Source: Bacteroidales bacterium UBA1800
Lineage (GTDB): Bacteria > Bacteroidota > Bacteroidia > Bacteroidales > VadinHA17
Length of the DNA stretch: 64,000 nucleotides
Assembly: GCA_002319915.1 (NCBI GenBank)
Contig: DCFQ01000098.1
Location: 26,374-90,373 of the forward strand
Direction of reading: 5' to 3'
Position numbers and translations under genes: made by a program. Every line of letters begins with the position of its first letter. The first letter of the stretch is position 1. Shown piece by piece: positions 57,353 to 64,000 of the stretch. The notes beneath the pieces were generated by a model. The model saw only the letters and a program-made list of their open reading frames with translations. It did no database searches and was not told the origin of the DNA.

Positions 57353-60283
57353 ATGAAACTTTACACTAAACTCATCTGCATCGCAGTGTTCCTGGCTGGC
57401 ATTTCTTGTGTAACATCAAGCTGCAAAAAGGATAATGGTTCTCCTTCTCCAGATGAAGTCGTTATTGCAAAGGACGTCCAGGTTATCAACAACCAGGTCT
57501 GGAATGATAATTTAGTAGCTGTTGACACTTCAGATTATACAATCCGGTTTTCAAAGAATATTTCCACTTCTCAATCATTCAAGGCGGGTGATTACATTGT
57601 TTCATCTTCGGGGGAAGGGTTGCTCCGGAAAATAACAAATGTGAGTACGTTGAATGATGAGACAGTGCTGCAAACCGAATCTGCCACTCTCGAAGATGTA
57701 ATTGAACAGGGTGACATAGATTTGGATCAGCCTCTGACCGTGTCGCAAGTCAGGAACATAGATTATTATTATTCCGGGGTCAGGCTTGTGAATGAGGGTT
57801 CAAAGGGAGCCGATGCAACGCAGTTCAAATGGGATATGGCGGATGTTGTGCTTTATGATTATGACGGGAATAATTCCACTGCAAACGATCAGATCAAAAT
57901 AAGCGGCAATTTTGAATGTACATATCGTATAACCGGTAAGATCAAGATTAGCTGGACCCTGAAGCTGAAGGAAGTGAAATTTGGCTTCAAATCCAGCGAA
58001 AATCTGAACCTGAACCTTAATTCAGGAGTAAAATACAACTTTGAAAGGAAGTATACCCTTGCCAGTGTGAATTTTACCCCTATCACTGTATTTGTGGGAC
58101 CGGTGCCCGTTGTATTTGTTCCCAACCTGAAGATAATTTTAGGAATTGACGGTTCTGCTGACGGATCCCTGTCATCCGGGATTACCCAGAATTTGTCATT
58201 TGATGCAGGTATAAAATACATTAAAGGTGACGGGTGGTCGCCTTACAGTGATTTCGATAAAAGCTTCACTCCTCAGCCACTGGTCCTTAAAGCGAATGCA
58301 AGCGCCGGGGCCAGCCTTAAACCTGAACTTTCAATAAAGGTGTACGGAGTTGCCGGTCCGTTTGCAAACCTCAAATTTTACAGCAGGCTGGAAGCCAACT
58401 ATCTTTCAGAAGCTTTCCATTGGAAACTTTACGGCGGAGTTATGATGGGCGTCGGAGCCAAAGTTGAAATCCTGGGGAAAAGCCTTAAAAGTTTCAGTAA
58501 AGACGACCTGTTCAAATATGAGCTGATGCTGACCCAATCGACAACACCGGTTACTCTGCCTTCAATTTCCACCGGTGCAATAACCACTTTTACAACAAGT
58601 TCCGCCACTGGGGGAGGAAACGTGACTTCAGATGGCGGAGCGACAGTTACAGGCCGGGGTGTTTGCTGGAGCACACTTCAGAATCCAACTGCTGCAGACT
58701 CCAAAACAAGTGACGGCACGGGAACGGGAGCTTTTACCAGTAATCTCACAGGACTGAATGCCAATACGACATATTACGTTCGTGCATACGCTGTGAATAA
58801 TGCAGGAACAAGCTATGGGAACCAGGTCAGTTTTAAAACAGAACCGGCAGGTTTGGCCCCGGTTGCCAATTTCATAACCGAAGAAACAACCATTACGGCA
58901 GGAATGCCTATAGAATTTGCAGATAAATCCACAAACACTCCCACAGGCTGGTCATGGAATTTTGGAGACGGAGGAACGAGTTTATTAAAGAACCCTTCCC
59001 ATATTTATAGTACTCCTGGCACTTATACTGTTACATTGACTGTCACCAACAGTTTTGGTTCAGATAGTGAAACGAAGCCAAATTATATAACAGTGAATCA
59101 AGCAGGGATTAAACCGGTTGCGGACTTTACCGCGGCATCCACAACTATTGCGGCAGGAGGGACCGTAACTTTCACAGATCAGTCCACAAACACTCCCACA
59201 GGCTGGTCATGGAATTTTGGTGATGGAGGAACGAGTACCCTGCAGAATCCTTCCCATGTTTATAATACGGCAGGTTCCTATACTGTTTCATTAATGGCAA
59301 CTAATAGTTTTGGTTCCACAACAGCTGTAAAGAACGATTATATTACAGTGAATCAGGCAGGCAGCGCCCCGGTTGCGGACTTTAGCGGGATCCCCACTAC
59401 AATTACGGCAGGAGGTAGTGTTGCCTTTTCAGATCAGTCGACAAACACTCCTACTGGGTGGTCATGGGATTTTGGAGATGGAGGAACCAGTTCCTCACAG
59501 AATCCTACTCATGTTTACACTACGCCAGGCTCTTATACTGTTACACTGATTGCAACTAATAATTTCGGTTCCGCCACTGCTGTAAAGAACGATTACATTA
59601 CAGTCAATCCCGGTGGTAATGAAACCGGTACGTTTACTGACCCCCGGGATGGCAATACCTATAATACAGTAAAGATCGGCAATCAGACCTGGATGTCGGA
59701 AAACGTGAAGTATCTGCCTTCAGTTGCGGAGTCCGGCACAGCATCCGAGACGGTGTCATATTATTATGTTTATAATTATAATGGTACTAACACAGCGGAT
59801 GCCAAAGCTACTGCTAATTACCAGACCTATGGAGTATTGTACAACTGGACTGCTGCGTTAAGCGCATGCCCGACCGGGTGGCATTTACCCACCGATGCGG
59901 AGTTTACAGAATTAGAGAACTTTTTAGCTGCCAATGGATATAATTACGATGGAACCACTGGCGGGAGCGGAGAAAAAATTGCTAAAGCAATGTCAGCGAC
60001 AAGTTACTGGTGGGCAACTTCAATTACAGGTTCCGTTGGGAATACAGATTATCCTGATTTTCGTAATAAAAGTGGTTTTACAGCGCTTCCGGGTGGATGG
60101 CTTGCCTGGAATTATACGTTTGGCTCGTTTGGTGCTCAGGGTACTTACGCATTCTTTTATTCTGCCTCCATGGCAAGCGAAACTAACGCATATTCTCGCG
60201 CAATATCCAATGGGAGTACAAGTATAACCAAAAATTCGGGGTTAAAGTCTTGCGGATCATCTGTTCGCTGTTTGAAGGATTAA
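57353..60283 (+). CDS. PKD-repeat lipoprotein with C-terminal FISUMP domain
   Basis: 976 residues. Lipoprotein signal (CVTSSC, Cys about 24), a large N-terminal beta domain of unknown type (about 35-400), a fibronectin/IPT-like segment (about 405-500), three PKD domains (about 506-583, 590-668, 675-753) each containing GWSWNFGDGGTS or GWSWDFGDGGTS, and a FISUMP domain (about 762-976; DGNTYNTVKIGNQTWMSENVKYL, ACPTGWHLPTDAEFTELE, YWWATS, VRCLKD). PKD domains are adhesive modules on the cell surface; FISUMP domains are found in Bacteroidota and Fibrobacter surface proteins. The three PKD repeats are close at DNA level, suggesting recent duplication. Probably an adhesin-like protein. Confidence 0.88.
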   Translation: MKLYTKLICIAVFLAGISCVTSSCKKDNGSPSPDEVVIAKDVQVINNQVWNDNLVAVDTSDYTIRFSKNISTSQSFKAGDYIVSSSGEGLLRKITNVSTLNDETVLQTESATLEDVIEQGDIDLDQPLTVSQVRNIDYYYSGVRLVNEGSKGADATQFKWDMADVVLYDYDGNNSTANDQIKISGNFECTYRITGKIKISWTLKLKEVKFGFKSSENLNLNLNSGVKYNFERKYTLASVNFTPITVFVGPVPVVFVPNLKIILGIDGSADGSLSSGITQNLSFDAGIKYIKGDGWSPYSDFDKSFTPQPLVLKANASAGASLKPELSIKVYGVAGPFANLKFYSRLEANYLSEAFHWKLYGGVMMGVGAKVEILGKSLKSFSKDDLFKYELMLTQSTTPVTLPSISTGAITTFTTSSATGGGNVTSDGGATVTGRGVCWSTLQNPTAADSKTSDGTGTGAFTSNLTGLNANTTYYVRAYAVNNAGTSYGNQVSFKTEPAGLAPVANFITEETTITAGMPIEFADKSTNTPTGWSWNFGDGGTSLLKNPSHIYSTPGTYTVTLTVTNSFGSDSETKPNYITVNQAGIKPVADFTAASTTIAAGGTVTFTDQSTNTPTGWSWNFGDGGTSTLQNPSHVYNTAGSYTVSLMATNSFGSTTAVKNDYITVNQAGSAPVADFSGIPTTITAGGSVAFSDQSTNTPTGWSWDFGDGGTSSSQNPTHVYTTPGSYTVTLIATNNFGSATAVKNDYITVNPGGNETGTFTDPRDGNTYNTVKIGNQTWMSENVKYLPSVAESGTASETVSYYYVYNYNGTNTADAKATANYQTYGVLYNWTAALSACPTGWHLPTDAEFTELENFLAANGYNYDGTTGGSGEKIAKAMSATSYWWATSITGSVGNTDYPDFRNKSGFTALPGGWLAWNYTFGSFGAQGTYAFFYSASMASETNAYSRAISNGSTSITKNSGLKSCGSSVRCLKD

Positions 60284-60331
60284 CCCGACATTAAAAACGC
60301 AGGCATCTTTCCGGCCTTTGAAACCAGCTGT

Positions 60332-63304
60332 CTATGGCTTCAGGAGCCTGGTAACTTTACCGGGATCAAGAATATCCAGATTTAATATAAAACGGACCCT
60401 GTCCCTTAGAGGTCCCTTTACCGATCTGATATTTTCAGACACGAGGAAAGGGACAAATATTTCAAAGATCCCCCAGATGCCAGTCTTTAAGCCGGTTTCA
60501 AAAAACAAGGAAGGAGTATTTCCCGTTATGCCATGATCGTTCAGGAGGATTGTCAGAAAAGGTTTTACAGGAAGCCACCTGATTTTCGCCGGGAGGCTGC
60601 TTGAAAATGAAATCGAACATAACCAGCGGCTGTATCCCAGCGTGTCATTAACTGGTGTCACCAACCCACCTTCGGACAGGTTCATCTGCCTCGACCAGAA
60701 GGTTGCCGGGAAGTGAGTAAATCTGTCAGGGTAAAATCCTGTATACAGATATTGTTCGTGACCACTCCTCCCGCCTGGAGCAAAGGAATAAAATGGTTCG
60801 GCGGATCGATATCCTATCATCGTTCCTGCAAAAAATCGCGCATCCAACCCTCTTCGTTTCCCATAATAACTAAACCTGTAATTGAATTCCAGAGATATTT
60901 TCCTGTATGGTTTTCCTGATTCGAATGAAAGTAATGTGCTATAGGGATTGATCAAGCCTGATCTTTCAATCGAATATCCAAGCTGCAGATAAGAACGTAA
61001 TCTGGCGGTTTTAAGCTGTTCAATCTGAACGAGATCCGATGCACCAGTATAATAAATAAATACCCTCTGATAAAAATCTGACTTGAAATCAGATTGTCTG
61101 AAATAAGCATCCAATCCGGCTTTATATTTTCTGAAATTCTCCTTTCCCAGTGCTCCGAATCTTGCTGCTTCGCCGAAAAATGATGCAAGTCTTATAAAAG
61201 TATTATAAGGAGTTATATTGAAAGAGATTTTACCATAGCCGGTAATGGAGTTGTTACGAAAGGCGAATAATGGAATCAGGGAATATTCCACCGACTTTAA
61301 AAGGAGGGTCCCATTATTGAGTGCCACCCCGACCATAATGCCATCCGACCTTGTCCAGCTGACAGCAGGCAGGTAAATCAATGACCTCCTTTCCGGATCC
61401 TCGACTGTATAAAGAAATTGCAGCTGGAGCGGTGCGGATCTTCTAAAAATGCCAGTGGTCCGCAGGGTATTATTGAATCTATTTATCTCCGGCATCCGGT
61501 GATCAGGATCGATTTTTAAAAGAGAGAAATTATTCCTGCTGATGTCAATCCTTTTTTTCCCAGGGAATCCATCTTCAATGATTTTCGTTGAAAGAGAATC
61601 TCCAAAACCGGAAATAAAAACCGGAGAGGACATTTCCATCCTGTTTTTGACAATTAGCTTATTGTTATGGAGGCGGGCTATTTTGTAATCGAGTCTTTGA
61701 GTGTTTCCCAGAAAGTCATCGAAAAACCATGAAAGGTCTTTGTGTGAACCTGATTCAAAGACATCTCTCAGGTCATCAGGCAATGGATGCCTGTTCTTCC
61801 AGATCTGATAGTAACTTTTCATAATAGAATCAAAGCTGGAATTTCCGAGATAAAATCTGAGATAATTGAACCCCAGGGCACCTTTCGAGTAAATCATGCT
61901 TCCGTAATTTTCACTGCTGTATTCCGTAGCCGGAAGATTGAGCGGTTGTTCAAGGTTCTGACGGGCTGTCGTAAGCCAGTCAAGCTCCTGAATTCGTCGG
62001 GCAGGCATATCGGCTATTCTGAAGAGCTTTGCAAGTTTTTCGTTTTTTAATTCTATCTCCCAGAGTTTTTCATCAGGGTGTTTTTCTTCCATATATCTTG
62101 ATTCATAAGCACTGACTATGCTCTCATCCATAAATGGAAACCTGCGTTCATCTGATCCGACAGCGCTATAAAACCAGCTGTGGCATATTTCATGAGCCAG
62201 AACCTCCTCTAGCAGATAGGCATCATCAACCATCGCTATTTCCGACAGCCCCGGATATTCCATACCTGAACCGTAATTTAAGGAACTCTGAACAGCTGTA
62301 TAATTATTATATGGATAGTCCCCGATCCATTTTGAGAAATCCAGAATTGCACTTATTATGTATTCAATGGCATTTAACCAATTCTGCGACTCCTGATCAG
62401 TGAACATGGCCCATGTGGTTATCTCCCTTCCTGATTCCGGAAGTTTTACTGTACCCTTCATTACGTGGAATCTCTTGTCTGCAAACCATGCAAAATCATG
62501 GATATGATCCCTTTTAAATATTAAAGTCTTCATTTTCCCGGATGATGGTGGGAAGTAGTTGGCGGGAGGTTTGGGAGCCGTAATCCAGGAATAATCCTGT
62601 GCCAGCTTGTCAAGTCTTTTTTTTTCATCCTCATTCTGCAAATCGCCACTTGCACCAACTGTATAATTATCAGGAAGCGTAATAGTTACCTCAAACGAGC
62701 CATATTCGGAATAGAATTCACCCTGATTAAGATAAGGAAACTCATGCCACCCTGACCCGTCATATACTGCAGGCTTTGGGTACCACTGGGAGATCTGGTA
62801 GGATTCTCCCGAGTGACCCATTCTTGAGGTGCCGCTATTTGGAATCTTAATATGAAACGGAGTCGAAATAAAAATGGTGTCTCCCGGCTTCAGCGGATCC
62901 TTCAAATCAATTTTACAGATGTCAATGTTGTCAGGGGTATAGCTCCACCCTGTTTTATTTCCATTAACTGAAAAGTCGAGTGAGTCGATGTATCCTTTTA
63001 ATTCAGGATCACTGAACAACTTGCTTTTGCCATTGGTCCTGAGTAATTCCCTTGCCAGGGCTGTGTTATTATTTGAATAGGCGTTCGGCCAGAGATGGAA
63101 ATATAGAAAAGTCAACGTGTCAGGAGAATTATTAACGTATTCGATTGATTCAAATGCATTTAACTCATGTTTCCTGTCGTCAAGGGTAACATTAAGCTTA
63201 TAATTAACCTCCTGCTGGTAATAATCCTGTGATAAAAGTGAATCAGAAGGCCAGAAAGCCAGGATAGCCAGGACAATAAGTTTTCCGTAGAAATACTTAT
63301 CCAA
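60332..63304 (-). CDS. M1-family metallopeptidase fused to an outer-membrane-barrel-like C-terminal region
   Basis: 990 residues from a TTG start at 63304, chosen because a GGAG sequence lies 5 bp upstream and the leader becomes a signal peptide (DKYFYGKLIVLAILAFWPSDSLLSQ). A GTG at 63343 is an alternative; the longest frame (63418) begins at a rare codon and has no typical start. No ATG is available before residue 200. The M1 site is intact: GSGMEYPG, then HEICH and a Glu 19 residues after the last His (in FMDES). Residues beyond about 620 are rich in alternating aromatic/hydrophobic strands ending in DPGKVTRLLKP, resembling an outer-membrane barrel. This would anchor an aminopeptidase to the outer membrane, an inference. 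Confidence 0.75.
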   Translation of the reverse strand: MDKYFYGKLIVLAILAFWPSDSLLSQDYYQQEVNYKLNVTLDDRKHELNAFESIEYVNNSPDTLTFLYFHLWPNAYSNNNTALARELLRTNGKSKLFSDPELKGYIDSLDFSVNGNKTGWSYTPDNIDICKIDLKDPLKPGDTIFISTPFHIKIPNSGTSRMGHSGESYQISQWYPKPAVYDGSGWHEFPYLNQGEFYSEYGSFEVTITLPDNYTVGASGDLQNEDEKKRLDKLAQDYSWITAPKPPANYFPPSSGKMKTLIFKRDHIHDFAWFADKRFHVMKGTVKLPESGREITTWAMFTDQESQNWLNAIEYIISAILDFSKWIGDYPYNNYTAVQSSLNYGSGMEYPGLSEIAMVDDAYLLEEVLAHEICHSWFYSAVGSDERRFPFMDESIVSAYESRYMEEKHPDEKLWEIELKNEKLAKLFRIADMPARRIQELDWLTTARQNLEQPLNLPATEYSSENYGSMIYSKGALGFNYLRFYLGNSSFDSIMKSYYQIWKNRHPLPDDLRDVFESGSHKDLSWFFDDFLGNTQRLDYKIARLHNNKLIVKNRMEMSSPVFISGFGDSLSTKIIEDGFPGKKRIDISRNNFSLLKIDPDHRMPEINRFNNTLRTTGIFRRSAPLQLQFLYTVEDPERRSLIYLPAVSWTRSDGIMVGVALNNGTLLLKSVEYSLIPLFAFRNNSITGYGKISFNITPYNTFIRLASFFGEAARFGALGKENFRKYKAGLDAYFRQSDFKSDFYQRVFIYYTGASDLVQIEQLKTARLRSYLQLGYSIERSGLINPYSTLLSFESGKPYRKISLEFNYRFSYYGKRRGLDARFFAGTMIGYRSAEPFYSFAPGGRSGHEQYLYTGFYPDRFTHFPATFWSRQMNLSEGGLVTPVNDTLGYSRWLCSISFSSSLPAKIRWLPVKPFLTILLNDHGITGNTPSLFFETGLKTGIWGIFEIFVPFLVSENIRSVKGPLRDRVRFILNLDILDPGKVTRLLKP

Positions 63305-63662
63305 GGATCTCCGTGCTTTTTGATTGATTGAATTCTTCTTCACCAGGTAAAGATTGAAGGCTAACCGATTAAACTTCAGATTTAAAATAATGTTTATTAT
63401 GGAATACGACAAGTTCAACCTAAATGTTCATTCAGATTAAATAATGCATTTGATATCTATCAGGGAAAATTCATCTGAGCAGATTTAAACATTGATGAAT
63501 ATGTCATCATATCAGGGATTACTGAAATTATGGTTACATCTTGAAAAATTTTTGTTGCAATAGGGTGACATTTGAATTGAACAAAGGCATTATTACAACT
63601 GTTAGAAAAAAGCTATTGAATCGGATAATTGAGGGTTTGTCAACAATTAAATTTATTGTAAA

Positions 63663-64000
63663 ATGAAAAAGTTATTTGTTTCAACAGTTTTGGCAATATT
63701 GTCTTTGATATTTTTGCCCGAGCAGACTATCAGCGCAAAACCAAAGGATTTTCCTGCTCCAAAAGAAATAGTTGCCTCTAAAACTGCAGCTAAACCTGCA
63801 GAAAATGCAGAGGTAAAGGCTATGATTGACAGGTTAAATGAGATAAAAACAATGGATAAGTCCAAACTAAGTTCTGCTGAGAAGAAAGATCTTAGGAAGG
63901 AGGTTAAATCAATCAGGTCAAACCTGAAAGACGTATCCGGCGGGATATATATATCGGGTGCTGCCGTAATCATAATTGTAGTACTGCTTCTCATCCTGTT
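63663..64000 (+). CDS. Small membrane protein, 3' truncated by window
   Basis: At least 112 residues visible; the frame is still open at the window end. Signal-like start (KKLFVSTVLAILSLIFLPEQTISA), then an Ala/Lys-rich linker, a helical charged segment (EVKAMIDRLNEIKTMDKSKLSSAEKKDLRKEVKSI) and a hydrophobic segment (ISGAAVIIIVVLLLILF) at the end. This architecture recurs in Bacteroidota proteins of unknown function. A frame on the opposite strand is its shadow. Confidence 0.65.
   Translation, partial: MKKLFVSTVLAILSLIFLPEQTISAKPKDFPAPKEIVASKTAAKPAENAEVKAMIDRLNEIKTMDKSKLSSAEKKDLRKEVKSIRSNLKDVSGGIYISGAAVIIIVVLLLIL

Noticed and set aside
63653..63994. Minus-strand frame at the window end
   Set aside because: Low-complexity shadow of the plus-strand membrane protein gene starting at 63663.

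Overview
The window looks like a chromosomal stretch from a free-living, carbohydrate-scavenging member of the Bacteroidota, probably of the Bacteroidales/Marinilabiliales type. The reasons are a SusC/SusD pair driven by an ECF sigma factor and FecR anti-sigma, a second TonB receptor with a DUF4249 partner, a FISUMP/PKD lipoprotein, DUF6600, many small lipoproteins with a Cys lipobox, Tat-exported sugar enzymes, and TAnnTTTG-type promoter boxes. All family names come from reading motifs; no database search was run.

Layout. 0-6.6 kb: tail of a DUF748/AsmA-like protein, a GH2 exo-glucosaminidase-like enzyme, a class-C-type serine hydrolase and an aldo/keto reductase. 6.7-20.2 kb: mixed housekeeping and envelope genes (SecD P1-head protein, C1 peptidase, LOG protein plus carboxymuconolactone-decarboxylase-like protein, TIM-barrel hydrolase, TonB receptor/DUF4249, MFS exporter, cupredoxin, DUF6600, GT4). 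20.3-34.4 kb: nine minus-strand genes forming a sigma/FecR-regulated SusC/SusD locus with three different serine esterases, an amidohydrolase_2 enzyme and an exported TIM-barrel isomerase, but no recognisable glycoside hydrolase; this block looks more AT-rich than its flanks. 34.6-47.1 kb: GH5-like enzyme, four-helix-bundle (23S-IVS/Avd-like) gene set inside inverted heptamer arrays, a second serine hydrolase, small lipoproteins, Tat aldo/keto reductase, PD40-TPR protein with a CxxCH motif, creatininase-like and NTF2-like proteins. 47.3-53.0 kb: a tight plus-strand operon (GH88-like hydrolase, isomerase, Gfo/Idh dehydrogenase, Tat isomerase, MFS transporter) for an unusual sugar or uronide. 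53-64 kb: nitrilase-fold protein, tRNA-Val with a duplicated 3' end, FAD oxidoreductase, PKD/FISUMP lipoprotein, M1 peptidase fused to an apparent outer-membrane barrel, and a small membrane protein cut by the window end.

The most unexplained structure is in the intergenic DNA. One family carries an exact 18-bp palindrome (TCCCGATAGCTATCGGGA, five exact copies and one with a single change), usually joined to 10-11 bp units ending CTCnGTG that fold into long hairpins and to a conserved TCTGTGTAAGTTCTTAA-like end. A second family consists of inverted arrays of the heptamer GGTTGCT; one copy encloses the four-helix-bundle gene while two others are empty. No CRISPR array, rRNA operon, transposase or prophage was seen.
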